Source: an uncultured Bacilli bacterium (GTDB lineage: Bacteria > Bacillota_I > Bacilli_A > RF39 > UBA660). Taken from it: 64,000 nucleotides of DNA. This document shows, in pieces, positions 55,136-63,950 of the stretch (position 1 is the first letter of the stretch; each line of letters begins with the position of its first letter). A program made the translations under genes and the position numbers. The notes below the pieces were generated by a model that had not been told where the DNA came from, did not search any database, and saw nothing but the letters and a program-made list of their open reading frames with translations. The stretch is from contig CAKOPN010000006.1 in assembly GCA_934100165.1 (NCBI GenBank), forward strand, positions 1-64,000. Reading direction: 5' to 3'.

Positions 55136-55811
55136 AATCATACTCCATTTTATAACCAAGATTTCTTACAGATTTAATGTTTACTTTTGACTCTATGGCT
55201 TTAAGTTTTCTTCTTAGAAATGATAAATATGCTTCTAGATTATTTGATTCTATATCATTTTCTATTCCCCAAATTTTGTCATATATTTGTTCTTTAGACA
55301 ATATCTGTTTTGGATTATTTATGAAATATTCCATAAGCTGAAATTCTTTACATACTAGTTCTACTTGCTCTTTAGTAGTTGTACACTCCAAAGTTGAACT
55401 AGAAATATTTAAATTCAGATCTCCAAAAGTAATAGTATTTTTCTTTGGACTTGCATTATTCTTCAATTGAATATTTACTCTTGCTACTAATTCTTCAATA
55501 TGAAAAGGTTTAGTAACATAATCATTAGCACCGTTTTCTAAACCATCTAGTTTATCTTCTAAACTTGACTTTGCTGTAAGCATTATTACTTTACTCTGAA
55601 CATCCTTTTCTCTTAACTTTTTTAATATATCAAAGCCATTCATACCTGGTAGCATGACATCAAGTATTATTAAATCATAAATATTTGTTAATGCTGAATA
55701 AAAACCTTCTTCACCATCTGTACATATATCCACAATATATTTTTCTTTTTTTAAGCTTGAAGATATAACATCCGCTAAATTAAATTCATCTTCTACAATT
55801 AAAATTCTCAT
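55116..55811 (-). CDS. OmpR-type response regulator
   Basis: A 231-residue regulator. The receiver domain has acidic EDE at the N-terminus, D51 in LIILDVMLPG, and conserved K in YVTKPF. The DNA-binding domain is winged-helix OmpR/PhoB type (KEFQLMEYFINNPKQILSKE). The start is the ATG after GGTGAT (MRILIVEDE). It overlaps the kinase gene. It probably controls the surface protein downstream. Confidence 0.95.
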   Translation of the reverse strand: MRILIVEDEFNLADVISSSLKKEKYIVDICTDGEEGFYSALTNIYDLIILDVMLPGMNGFDILKKLREKDVQSKVIMLTAKSSLEDKLDGLENGANDYVTKPFHIEELVARVNIQLKNNASPKKNTITFGDLNLNISSSTLECTTTKEQVELVCKEFQLMEYFINNPKQILSKEQIYDKIWGIENDIESNNLEAYLSFLRRKLKAIESKVNIKSVRNLGYKMEYDYEEVKK

Positions 55812-55883
55812 TATTATCACCCATTGCATAAATTTTATTTCTAAATTATTAAATAAATATTAAATATATTATTAATAAAAGAA

Positions 55884-55905
55884 AAGCTTTGGAAAAATCC
55901 AAAGC
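55884..55905 (-). terminator. Intrinsic terminator after rpsI
   Basis: GCTTTGGA (55886-55893) pairs with TCCAAAGC (55898-55905) and is followed by a T-rich run on the minus strand. Confidence 0.85.
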
Positions 55906-55924
55906 CTGTAAAACTGTATATGTA

Positions 55925-56347
55925 TTAACGTTTTGAGAATTGTGGTGCACGTCTTGCTTTCTTTAAACCTGGTTTCTTACGTTCTTTAATTCTTGAATCT
56001 CTTGTGATAAATCCATTTGCTTTTAGTACTTTTCTAAAGCTATTTTCACTATCAGCAGGAGTTGTTGAATCATATTCTAGTAAAGCCTTTGTTATACCTA
56101 AACGAATTGCTCCAGTTTGTCCTGAGAATCCTCCACCACAAACTTCAACTTCTACATCAAAGATTTCTCTTGTATTTGTAAGGTCAAGTGGTTGAGTTAA
56201 ATTCATTATTAAAGTTTCATAAGGTAGATATTCATGAACATCTTTACCATTTACTGTTATTTTACCAGTTCCTGAAACTAATCTAACTTTTGCTATACTT
56301 GATTTTCTTCTACCAGTTCCATAATAAACGTTTTGTTTCTTTGCCAT
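55925..56347 (-). CDS. rpsI: 30S ribosomal protein S9
   Basis: A 140-residue S9. YYGTGRRKSSIAKVRLVSG begins the protein, and the basic tail RAPQFSKR reaches the decoding site. A length of 140 is slightly longer than usual. It follows rplM by 11 bases in one operon. Very confident. Confidence 0.98.
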   Translation of the reverse strand: MAKKQNVYYGTGRRKSSIAKVRLVSGTGKITVNGKDVHEYLPYETLIMNLTQPLDLTNTREIFDVEVEVCGGGFSGQTGAIRLGITKALLEYDSTTPADSENSFRKVLKANGFITRDSRIKERKKPGLKKARRAPQFSKR

Positions 56348-56358
56348 GATTTACCTCC

Positions 56359-56790
56359 CTATTTAACTTCCAACTTTTCTGGTTTTTGAGCCATATGTGG
56401 ATGTTCACTACCAGCGTAAACAAATAATTTCTTATACATTTGTCTACCTAATCTGTTATGTGGAAGCATTCCTTTTACTGCTCTTTCTACCATTTCAACT
56501 GGATAGTTTTCTTTCATAACTTTTGCAGTTCTAACTCTTAATCCTCCTGGATACATTGAGTGATTATAGTATTTCTTATCTTCAAGCTTGTTTCCAGTTA
56601 AATTAACTTTGTCAGCATTGATAATAATGATATTATCACCGCAATCGATATGTGGAGTATAAGTTGGCTTATGTTTTCCACGAAGCATATGTGCTGCTTT
56701 TGCTGCTATACGACCAAGAGTTGCATCTTGAGCGTCAATAACATACCATTTACGTTCTACAGTTTCTTTTTTTTGCATATAACTTGTCAT
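56359..56790 (-). CDS. rplM: 50S ribosomal protein L13
   Basis: A 143-residue L13. WYVIDAQDATLGRIAAKAA and RAVKGMLPHNRLGRQMYKKL are diagnostic. It is the first gene of the rplM-rpsI operon and is preceded by a leader that resembles the L13 leader of Bacillota and by a near-consensus promoter. Very confident. Confidence 0.98.
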   Translation of the reverse strand: MTSYMQKKETVERKWYVIDAQDATLGRIAAKAAHMLRGKHKPTYTPHIDCGDNIIIINADKVNLTGNKLEDKKYYNHSMYPGGLRVRTAKVMKENYPVEMVERAVKGMLPHNRLGRQMYKKLFVYAGSEHPHMAQKPEKLEVK

Positions 56791-56799
56791 AATTTTCTC

Positions 56800-56860
56800 C
56801 TTTTACTTAAGCTTAACCTTCCCACAGTCAAACTTATGTGGGGAATCAAATGTACCGATT
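56800..56860 (-). promoter_or_regulatory. L13-type ribosomal leader before rplM
   Basis: In the minus-strand transcript, TTCCCCACA pairs with TGTGGGAA (56837-56845 with 56819-56826), followed by GGTTAAGC and the L13 start. Position and stem fit the L13 leader, where L13 represses its own mRNA. No terminator or anti-SD alternative was confirmed, so this is moderate. Confidence 0.6.
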
Positions 56861-56863
56861 AGA

Positions 56864-56892
56864 ATTATACTAAAATAAGCTTTAAAAGTCAA
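56864..56892 (-). promoter_or_regulatory. Sigma-A promoter of rplM-rpsI
   Basis: Minus strand TTGACT (56887-56892), 17-base spacer, TATAAT (56864-56869). Near-consensus. Confidence 0.8.
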
Positions 56893-56917
56893 TGATTATA
56901 TATAAATATTTATCTTT

Positions 56918-57655
56918 TTAACTGTTATATTCAATATAATATAGATATAATCCTTCTGGTTTAATTGTTGTTACTAATTTTGCCTTATCATCGTCAATTA
57001 AAATTTCTTTAATATCACTTGGTAATAACTTTCCCTTTCCTACTTTAACAAGTGTTCCAACCATATTTCTTACCTGATATTTCATAAAACCAGTGCCAGT
57101 AAAGCTAAATATTAACTTGTCACCTTCTACTGTTATACTTGCATCATAGATCTCTCGCACATAGTTTTCTTTTTTTGCTTCACTTGAAACGAAGCTCTTG
57201 AAGTCATGTTTACCAATAAAGTACTTAATTCCATCATTCATCTTTTCTATATCAAGCTTTTTACCATACTGATAAACATAATTTCTCTCAAGCGGATTAT
57301 ATTCTCCACAATTCATTATATATTTGTAAACTTTTGACTTTGCCATATACCTTGCGTGAAAACTTTTATCCACAACTTCTGTGGAAAAAACATGAATATC
57401 ATCTGGTAAAAGACTATTTAATGCACACTTAAGTTTGTAAAGTGTAATATCAACGTCAATGTCAAAATGTGCACATTGACATAATGCATGGACACCTCTG
57501 TCTGTTCTACCTGCTCCAGTTACCTTTGTTTCTTTATGATTATTTATGCTAAATAAAGCTTTTTCAAGTTCACTTTCTACACATCTTTTCCCAGGTTGTT
57601 TTTGATATCCAGAAAAATTTGTACCATCATATGAAACCTTTATCAAATATCTCAT
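56918..57655 (-). CDS. truA: tRNA pseudouridine synthase TruA
   Basis: A 245-residue TruA that isomerises uridine 38-40 of the anticodon stem-loop. The catalytic aspartate is in AGRTDRGVHALCQ. The start MRYLIKV has GGAGGT upstream; a TTG start four codons earlier is less likely. It follows the EcfT-like gene by 2 bases, its canonical place in Bacillota. Very confident. Confidence 0.97.
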   Translation of the reverse strand: MRYLIKVSYDGTNFSGYQKQPGKRCVESELEKALFSINNHKETKVTGAGRTDRGVHALCQCAHFDIDVDITLYKLKCALNSLLPDDIHVFSTEVVDKSFHARYMAKSKVYKYIMNCGEYNPLERNYVYQYGKKLDIEKMNDGIKYFIGKHDFKSFVSSEAKKENYVREIYDASITVEGDKLIFSFTGTGFMKYQVRNMVGTLVKVGKGKLLPSDIKEILIDDDKAKLVTTIKPEGLYLYYIEYNS

Positions 57656-57657
57656 AA

Positions 57658-58254
57658 CTACCTCCAAAAAAAGTATAATATCGAAAAATATATTGTAGAA
57701 ACAATTACAAAGATGAAATCATAATTTTTAAAGCTAAGAGGAAAAAGCGCTCTTCTTCTTTTAAATCCATAAAACTTTGATTTTCCATATATATATACTT
57801 CTTCTAAATCTTTTTTTACTCTATCATTTATACTTCTTTGTTCACTGTAAGTTTTTTTGTACATTTCTTCATTATATTCACGCACCTTTGGAAGCAACTC
57901 TTTGCAAAACATTTTTTTTCTTAATTTCTTTTTATAATTATATAAGAAATTATTTTTAATAACATATCTGTTCTTTTTACTTATTGAGTATATTAGAAGT
58001 AAGATTACGCTTATAGCATATATTATTTTAATTAAAATGTTTATCTTAGGCGCTAGTGGAAAATATATTAGTAACAAAAGTGTTAATATTCCCAAAGGAA
58101 GAGATTTGAAATTTATATCTATTATAGATACAATGATAATATATATTGATAATATGTATATAATTGTTCTTTCTGTTTGATAATTTATAATAGTTCCTGC
58201 TAATAACAATAAAGCTGTAATAATAATTTTTAATAAATAACTACATCTAGACAT
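57658..58254 (-). CDS. Degenerate EcfT-like transmembrane protein
   Basis: A 198-residue protein, shorter than EcfT (about 265). About four membrane segments lie at residues 5-90, then a charged cytoplasmic stretch (100-170), then a last segment (180-197). The segment YGFKRRRALFPLSFKNYDFI matches the EcfT end region (GxGxxRR...L.F...D). The coupling helices with the Ala-Arg-Ser/Gly motifs are not recognisable. It occupies the exact position of ecfT before truA and overlaps the EcfA2-like gene by 8 bases. Role uncertain. Confidence 0.7.
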   Translation of the reverse strand: MSRCSYLLKIIITALLLLAGTIINYQTERTIIYILSIYIIIVSIIDINFKSLPLGILTLLLLIYFPLAPKINILIKIIYAISVILLLIYSISKKNRYVIKNNFLYNYKKKLRKKMFCKELLPKVREYNEEMYKKTYSEQRSINDRVKKDLEEVYIYGKSKFYGFKRRRALFPLSFKNYDFIFVIVSTIYFSILYFFWR

Positions 58255-58927
58255 GTTTATATATATCCTTTATTATGTCTCTTACATCTTTACTGTAGAA
58301 TAATTTTACATTTTTTTCTTCTTTTGCTTTATAGGTTATTAGTGGAAGAGCGGGAACATTTATATTTTTATTAGTTAGAACTTCTTCACTAGTATATACA
58401 TTATCTGTTGTGTCATATACAAATATTCCTTTATACCAAATTATTGAATAATCAGATACTTTATATAAATTATCTGCATCACTATCTGCTACGATTATAA
58501 TGTATTTTTTTTCTTTAAGGTAATTTAACAAATTTTTAAAGTTTTTTTGGTTTCTATAATCTAAGTATCGATACATATCTTTAAACAACACTCTTTTTGA
58601 TGTTCCTGAAAGTCTTCTTAATATATTTAAATATATCTTTTCCGTAAAAGATAGTGTATCTATTTTTCTAGTTAAATAATTGTTTTTTAATCCAAGTTCT
58701 TTTAACACATCAAGAGTTATACTATAATCTTCCATTCCATTATTGTAGATTCCTATTTCTGATTCAACTGTTGTGCCAATAAAATAAAGTGCTTCATTAT
58801 CAATGATAGTTATATCGCTTAAATTTCCAATAATTTCATCTGTATATTTTGAATCTAATGAGGTTATCTGTCCTTCGTGAAGTTCTACTTTTTTAGCTCT
58901 GCTTTTATAAATCAAATCTAATTCCAT
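58247..58927 (-). CDS. Degenerate EcfA2-like ATPase homologue
   Basis: A 226-residue protein. Alignment to EcfA2 can be seen by position: GTTVESEIGIYNNG corresponds to the ETVEKDIAFGP region; DTLSFTEKIYLNILRRLSG to the signature region; RVLFKDMYRYLDYRNQ to Walker B and D-loop; and KVSDYSIIWYKGIFVYD to the end region. No Walker A lysine motif remains (EGQITSLDSKYTDE), Walker B lacks the DE pair, and the H-loop histidine is absent. Overlaps EcfA1-like by 10 bases and EcfT-like by 8. Open over its whole length, so not an obvious pseudogene. Confidence 0.75.
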   Translation of the reverse strand: MELDLIYKSRAKKVELHEGQITSLDSKYTDEIIGNLSDITIIDNEALYFIGTTVESEIGIYNNGMEDYSITLDVLKELGLKNNYLTRKIDTLSFTEKIYLNILRRLSGTSKRVLFKDMYRYLDYRNQKNFKNLLNYLKEKKYIIIVADSDADNLYKVSDYSIIWYKGIFVYDTTDNVYTSEEVLTNKNINVPALPLITYKAKEEKNVKLFYSKDVRDIIKDIYKHV

Positions 58928-59739
58928 AGCCTATCCACCACCTCATCTACATCAAAATATATCTTATCGACTAGATTATAAAACTCTAGTTTTCTTGATA
59001 AATCTATCATCAGTGGTATATCTATTCCCATCTTAGATAATTCATTATCACTTTTTATTATTTCTTCAAAAGTACCTTCCATAGCTTTTTTTCCATGACT
59101 CATCACTATAATGTTACTTGCATTTATAGCATCATTTATATTGCTAGTTGTGTAAAGAACTGCTATGTGCATTTTTGTTGAAATTTCCTTTAATAGCTTA
59201 AATATTTTTTTTCTATCATTATCGTTCAAGTACTTAAAAACATCATCTATCAAAAGTAAATCTGGGTTATGTGCTATAGAAGATGCTAATAAGACTTTTA
59301 TTTTGTCAATCATTTTTAATTCTGATGAATTTTCCTTTAACATATTGTTTATTCCAAAAAATTCTGCTAACTCTGATACTCTTTTATTTATATGCGCTGA
59401 GTTAAAATTTAAGTTATAAAGCGGATATATAATCTCATCTTTAACGGTTTCACAAATAAACTGTCTATCTATATTTTCAAAAACTGTACCTATTTTAGTG
59501 TGATAGCTATTAAATGTCTTATTATTTAATTCTATATCATTTAATATTATTTTCCCTAGTTCTTTCTTTTCCAGCCCACTTAGTATTTTAATTAGTGTTG
59601 TTTTTCCTTCACTATTTGGAGAGAGTATTGCTACGACTTCATTTTCAGCAACAGAAAAAGTTAAGTCATCAATTATTTTGTTATTGTTATCTATTCCGTA
59701 GTTAAAAGTTAAGTTGCTAACTTCAAGAGTATTTCCCAT
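58918..59739 (-). CDS. Divergent EcfA1-like ATPase homologue
   Basis: A 273-residue protein in the EcfA1 position. The P-loop is SPNSEGKTT (40-48), with the first glycine replaced by serine. The Q-loop reads FENIDRQF rather than FQNPDNQF. The signature reads ENSSELKMIDK, not LSGGQ. Walker B is LLLIDDVFKYLN rather than DEAT. The H-loop histidine is replaced (YTTSNINDA). Normally EcfA1-EcfA2-EcfT power vitamin import. Here the ATPase is likely impaired or altered. Three genes are overlapped in one transcript. Confidence 0.8.
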   Translation of the reverse strand: MGNTLEVSNLTFNYGIDNNNKIIDDLTFSVAENEVVAILSPNSEGKTTLIKILSGLEKKELGKIILNDIELNNKTFNSYHTKIGTVFENIDRQFICETVKDEIIYPLYNLNFNSAHINKRVSELAEFFGINNMLKENSSELKMIDKIKVLLASSIAHNPDLLLIDDVFKYLNDNDRKKIFKLLKEISTKMHIAVLYTTSNINDAINASNIIVMSHGKKAMEGTFEEIIKSDNELSKMGIDIPLMIDLSRKLEFYNLVDKIYFDVDEVVDRLWN

Positions 59740-59834
59740 TTTAAATCACCGCTAATGTTTATTATACATGTTTTTATCGAAAATAAAAGAAGAAATATTG
59801 ATAATATTACCTTCTTGCATTATTCTAAAATAAT

Positions 59835-60602
59835 TTATTTATCCATGTTATTTTTTTCTTTTTTCTTTTGAAATTTGTATACTATTCTAATTGCTAATTT
59901 ATTGGATACTAATCTGTTGAAGAATATTGTAAATTTCATCTTAATTCCTGGTATTATTATAAGTTTATTTTGAAACATTTTATCAATAGCATATCTTGCT
60001 ACGTATTCACTACTTAATGATTTCATTGAAAACTGCACATTTGCTACGTTGTTAAAATTTGTATTTACTGGACCTGGACATAAGCATGATATATGTACAT
60101 TAGATTTATCACGTCTTAATTCTTCATATATTGCTAATGTTAATTTAGTAACATAAGACTTTGTTGCATAATATGTTGCCATTAAAGGCCCTGCTTGGAA
60201 ACTGGCCGCTGATGAAACATTTAATATGTAGCCTTTATTTCTTTTCTTCATATCTTTTAGAAACAATTTAGTTAAAATGTGTACTGCTTTAATATTAACA
60301 TCAATCATCTCTAACTCTTTATTTAAATCTGTTTCGGTAAATTCTCCAAAGAGACCAAAACCTGCATTATTTATTAAAATGTCGATGTTATCATTTTTAC
60401 ACAATACATATAACTCTTTTAATTTTGATTCATTTGATAAATCCGCCACTACGATTTTTACTTCTCCAGATAACTCTTTTTGAATCTTTTGAAGTTTTTC
60501 CTTATCTCTTGCTACAAGTATCAAAGAATACCCCATACTATTCAGGTATTTTGCCATATTGTAACCAATGCCAGATGAGGCTCCAGTTATAAGTGCCTTC
60601 AT
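59835..60602 (-). CDS. Short-chain dehydrogenase/reductase
   Basis: A 255-residue SDR. The coenzyme motif is ITGASSGIGYNMAKYL, the NNAG motif is INNAGFG, the catalytic serine is in NVSSAASF, and YYATKSYV carries tyrosine and lysine. Family members reduce or oxidise carbonyl groups with NAD(P)H. The substrate is not predictable. It sits between the ECF-like trio and the anchored protein; both sides have separate signals. Confidence 0.92.
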   Translation of the reverse strand: MKALITGASSGIGYNMAKYLNSMGYSLILVARDKEKLQKIQKELSGEVKIVVADLSNESKLKELYVLCKNDNIDILINNAGFGLFGEFTETDLNKELEMIDVNIKAVHILTKLFLKDMKKRNKGYILNVSSAASFQAGPLMATYYATKSYVTKLTLAIYEELRRDKSNVHISCLCPGPVNTNFNNVANVQFSMKSLSSEYVARYAIDKMFQNKLIIIPGIKMKFTIFFNRLVSNKLAIRIVYKFQKKKEKNNMDK

Positions 60603-60683
60603 ATTATCAACTCCATAGTAATATTATAACATGTAAATTATGAAATTTGTTACTTACATTATCAACTTTACATAATTAGTGGT

Positions 60684-60707
60684 AAAGAAAAAAAGCCTTG
60701 CGGCTTT
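60684..60707 (-). terminator. Intrinsic terminator after the anchored protein gene
   Basis: AAAGCC (60692-60697) pairs with GGCTTT (60702-60707), loop TTGC, followed by a T-run on the minus strand. It overlaps the stop codon of the preceding gene. Confidence 0.8.
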
Positions 60708-62082
60708 AATCTTCGAATATATAGTCATTAAATTCGTCATCATTATTATCAATTTCTGAAAAATTTAATATGTCATAGATATTGTCATAAGCTTCACGTT
60801 GTTCATCAGTCATATCATCAACACTTTTTGCACCAGATACATCTACCTTAGGCATTTCAACACCAAGTTCTATTTCATTTTCTGAATTTAAGGTAATTGC
60901 TGTTGAACCAGTACCCATTATCATTTTTGCATTGAATGTACATTTTTTATCTTTTTCAATTTCTTTAAATGCCATTTCTAAGTCAAATGTAGAAGAGTCA
61001 TCAAGTGGTGTATTGGCTTTTAATGAGACAGTAAAATTATTTTCATCTTTTTCATATGTACCCTCTGCTTTTAACATATTTAGTACATATAATGTTAAAT
61101 TACTTTTTGTTGCACTTTGACCTTTAGATGTAAATTCAACAACATTTATTCCCATTGCTGATAAATATACTTCAAGGTTTTCAAAGTTATTTTTATTTGT
61201 ATATTTATTTACTGTTAATTTTAATGTAACAGTTGTTCCATCATCTATTGTTATGCTGTACTCATTTGACATTATCTTGTCTTTATATTCGTAAACAGCA
61301 TAACCAATAAATTCTTTTTCGTTGTCAAGATCATTTAATCTTCCTTCAAGATTTGAAATCATAGTGTCAAGACTTAAACCATCTAGTTCTTCGTAATTTT
61401 TAATCGCGTATGCAATTAGCTCACTTAATTCTTTGTTATCTTTTACTTTCTTTAAAACATCAACTATTATTTCTGCTGTGTCTTTTTCAGTAAAACTAAC
61501 TTTTACTTTCTTTGTGTCATACTCTGTACCATCAAAAGTCTTTTTAACTTTTTCAACAGAAACTTCTTTTTGATTTATTTTGTCAACTATTGTGTCTGCT
61601 AAATAATCAAATACTACTTCTGTTTGAGCACTTATTCCTTCTGCAAGTTTTGGATCTATTTGAGTATCATCAACTAAATCTTCATAATAAAAGTTGTCAA
61701 GTATACCTTTAATTTTTGTGTATTCTTTATTTCCTTCTACATACTTTTCTATTTCTTTCTTAATATTATCTCTTGCTATAGTTATGTTTGCATACACTTT
61801 CTCATCAGATGAAAAGTATATATCGCCAAGATATTCTAGCTTACTTTCTCCTGAATTCATTGTTGTGTTTGTTGTCACTTTTCCAGTTGTGAAAGTTTCA
61901 TTGTTAAGACCTTTTATAAATTCTTTTGAACTTTCTTTTAAGTTCTTAAATGATGTTTCAACATGATTTGTTAATATTTTTTTGTCACTTGGCTTAAATA
62001 GGAAAAACATTCCTACACCAATTGCTGCTACACCAATAATTATTAAACATATTATTAGAGTAGTCTTTAATTTTTTATTCAT
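60706..62082 (-). CDS. Membrane-anchored extracytoplasmic protein (DUF6583-like)
   Basis: A 458-residue protein with an N-terminal anchor (8-30) and a long, acidic, beta-rich outer domain. Repeated strand patterns resemble DUF6583-type proteins, which I recall only vaguely. Acidic C-terminus. It lies between rplQ and the SDR gene, inside the ribosomal block, where it is not usual. No sorting motif. Function unknown. Confidence 0.65.
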   Translation of the reverse strand: MNKKLKTTLIICLIIIGVAAIGVGMFFLFKPSDKKILTNHVETSFKNLKESSKEFIKGLNNETFTTGKVTTNTTMNSGESKLEYLGDIYFSSDEKVYANITIARDNIKKEIEKYVEGNKEYTKIKGILDNFYYEDLVDDTQIDPKLAEGISAQTEVVFDYLADTIVDKINQKEVSVEKVKKTFDGTEYDTKKVKVSFTEKDTAEIIVDVLKKVKDNKELSELIAYAIKNYEELDGLSLDTMISNLEGRLNDLDNEKEFIGYAVYEYKDKIMSNEYSITIDDGTTVTLKLTVNKYTNKNNFENLEVYLSAMGINVVEFTSKGQSATKSNLTLYVLNMLKAEGTYEKDENNFTVSLKANTPLDDSSTFDLEMAFKEIEKDKKCTFNAKMIMGTGSTAITLNSENEIELGVEMPKVDVSGAKSVDDMTDEQREAYDNIYDILNFSEIDNNDDEFNDYIFED

Positions 62083-62152
62083 TTTATCACACTCACCTCT
62101 ACAGTGTTAGTATATTATATTTTAAATAAAAAGTCTATATTAAACATTTTTT

Positions 62153-62184
62153 TCAAAAAAAAACCTTGTATTGCTACAAAGGTT
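62153..62184 (-). terminator. Intrinsic terminator after rplQ
   Basis: AACCTTTGTA and TACAAGGTT arms pair around a short loop (62162-62184) and are followed on the minus strand by eight or more T. Ends the rpoA-rplQ transcript. Confidence 0.85.
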
Positions 62185-62195
62185 AATTTTATCGT

Positions 62196-62537
62196 TTAAA
62201 CTAATTCGATTATTGCCATTAAAGCGTTGTCTCCACGTCTTTCGTCAAGCTTTAATATTCTTGTATATCCACCGTTTCTAGTTGCATATTTTGGTGCTAA
62301 TTCATCAAATACTTTCTTAACAGCAACAGTGTCGTTATGAAGGAAGGCAAGTGCACTTCTTCTTGCTACTAAACTACCATCTTTTCCGTAGGTAATCATT
62401 TTGTCAACGAATTTACGAACTTCTTTAGCTCTAGTTTCAGTAGTAGTAACTCTGCCATTCATTATTACATCTCTTGTTAAATTAGCAAGCATGCTTCTTC
62501 TATGTTTATTATCAACACCTAGTTTTCTGTATGCCAT
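62196..62537 (-). CDS. rplQ: 50S ribosomal protein L17
   Basis: A 113-residue L17 starting MAYRKLGVDNKHRRSMLANL, and ending with GGYTRILKLDERRGDNALMA. It follows rpoA by 15 bases, the canonical order. Very confident. Confidence 0.98.
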   Translation of the reverse strand: MAYRKLGVDNKHRRSMLANLTRDVIMNGRVTTTETRAKEVRKFVDKMITYGKDGSLVARRSALAFLHNDTVAVKKVFDELAPKYATRNGGYTRILKLDERRGDNALMAIIELV

Positions 62538-62552
62538 ATTCTTTCCTCCTTA

Positions 62553-63503
62553 CTAATCATCATTACGTAGTACAAGACCTAAATCTCTTACTTTATCTAA
62601 CACTTCTTTTAGTGATTTCTTACCTAAATTACGTATTTTCATCATGTCGTTTTCACTCTTGTTAACTAAATCTTGAAGAGTATGAATATTTGCTCTCTTT
62701 AAGCAGTTGTATGCTCTTACAGAGAAATCCAAATCTTCTATTGTAGTCTCTAAAGCTTTTACTTTAGGATCTTCTGTTTTTTCAATCATCATACCAGTCA
62801 TATCAGCGATATTACTTAAATTAGTAAGAATATTGAAATGTTCAATTAAAATTCTTGATGCTAAAGCAATTGCTTCTTCTGGTTTCATAGAACCTTTAGT
62901 CCATACATTAAGTATTAGTTTATCATAGTTTTCATTTTGTCCAACACGAGCAGGTTCAACATCATAAGAAATTCTATCAATTGGAGTAAATATTGAATCT
63001 ATTGCAATAACTCCAACTTTTCTAATATCAAGAAGTTTCTTGTTTTCTTCACTTCTTACGTATCCTCTGCCGTTTGATACAGTCATTTCCATAATTAGTT
63101 TTCCACCCTTAGCAACATTTGCAATTACTAAGTCTGGGTTAATTATTTCGATATCTGAATCATGTTCGATATCTCCTGCAGTAACTGGACCTTCTTCAGT
63201 TTTACTTATTCTAATAGTTTTAATTTCTTTAGAATGATTCTTAACTACTACTTGTTTTAAATTTAATATAATTGTTGTTACGTCTTCAAGTACTCCTTCA
63301 ATTGTTTGGAATTCATGTAAAACTCCTTCAATTTTTACGCTGCTAATTGCACTTCCAGGAAGACTTGATAGCATAACACGTCTTAATGCATTTCCTAAAG
63401 TTGTACCGAATCCTCTTTCAAGTGGTTCGATTTCGAATTTACCATAAAAATTACTTTCTACATAATCAGTTATTTTATAGTTTGGTTTTTCAAATTCAAT
63501 CAT
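62553..63503 (-). CDS. rpoA: DNA-directed RNA polymerase alpha subunit
   Basis: A 316-residue alpha subunit. The N-terminal assembly domain includes LERGFGTTLGNALRRVMLSS; the C-terminal domain (about 250-312) with NCLKRANIHTLQDLVNKSE and RNLGKKSLKEV binds UP elements and activators. Normal length. GGAGG Shine-Dalgarno. It follows rpsK in the classical operon. Very confident. Confidence 0.98.
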   Translation of the reverse strand: MIEFEKPNYKITDYVESNFYGKFEIEPLERGFGTTLGNALRRVMLSSLPGSAISSVKIEGVLHEFQTIEGVLEDVTTIILNLKQVVVKNHSKEIKTIRISKTEEGPVTAGDIEHDSDIEIINPDLVIANVAKGGKLIMEMTVSNGRGYVRSEENKKLLDIRKVGVIAIDSIFTPIDRISYDVEPARVGQNENYDKLILNVWTKGSMKPEEAIALASRILIEHFNILTNLSNIADMTGMMIEKTEDPKVKALETTIEDLDFSVRAYNCLKRANIHTLQDLVNKSENDMMKIRNLGKKSLKEVLDKVRDLGLVLRNDD

Positions 63504-63533
63504 GAAACTACCTCCTTTATTTTTTAGTTACTA

Positions 63534-63917
63534 TTAACCACGTGGACGCTTTGGTGGGCGACATCCATTATGTGGAATAGGTGTTACATCAGTAATTGAA
63601 GTTATTTCTAATCCTGCTGTTTGAAGTGATCTTATAGCAGTTTCTCTTCCAGGTCCTAAACCTTTAACTTGTACTTCTATTTTTCTCATGCCTAAATCAT
63701 AAGCAGCTTTTCCAGCAGCTTCTGCAGCCATTCCAGCAGCAAATGGAGTAGATTTTTTACTTCCTTTAAATCCGATTGCTCCACTACTAGCCCAAGAAAT
63801 AGCGCAACCTTCTTTATCTGTTATAGTAGTAATTGTATTATTAAATGTTGAATGAATATGTGCTACACCTTCAGGAACATTCTTTTTGACTTTTTTCTTT
63901 CTTGTCTTATAAGCCAT
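63534..63917 (-). CDS. rpsK: 30S ribosomal protein S11
   Basis: A 127-residue S11. VAHIHSTFNNTITTITDKEG and CRPPKRPRG at the end are diagnostic. It follows rpsM by 33 bases and precedes rpoA. Very confident. Confidence 0.98.
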   Translation of the reverse strand: MAYKTRKKKVKKNVPEGVAHIHSTFNNTITTITDKEGCAISWASSGAIGFKGSKKSTPFAAGMAAEAAGKAAYDLGMRKIEVQVKGLGPGRETAIRSLQTAGLEITSITDVTPIPHNGCRPPKRPRG

Positions 63918-63950
63918 GTTTTTTTTCCTCCTTTAACATATATTATTTAA

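Noticed and set aside
58247..59739. Plain EcfA1/EcfA2 annotation
   Set aside because: Position and partial alignment fit, but essential ATPase motifs are missing, so normal transporter function should not be assumed.
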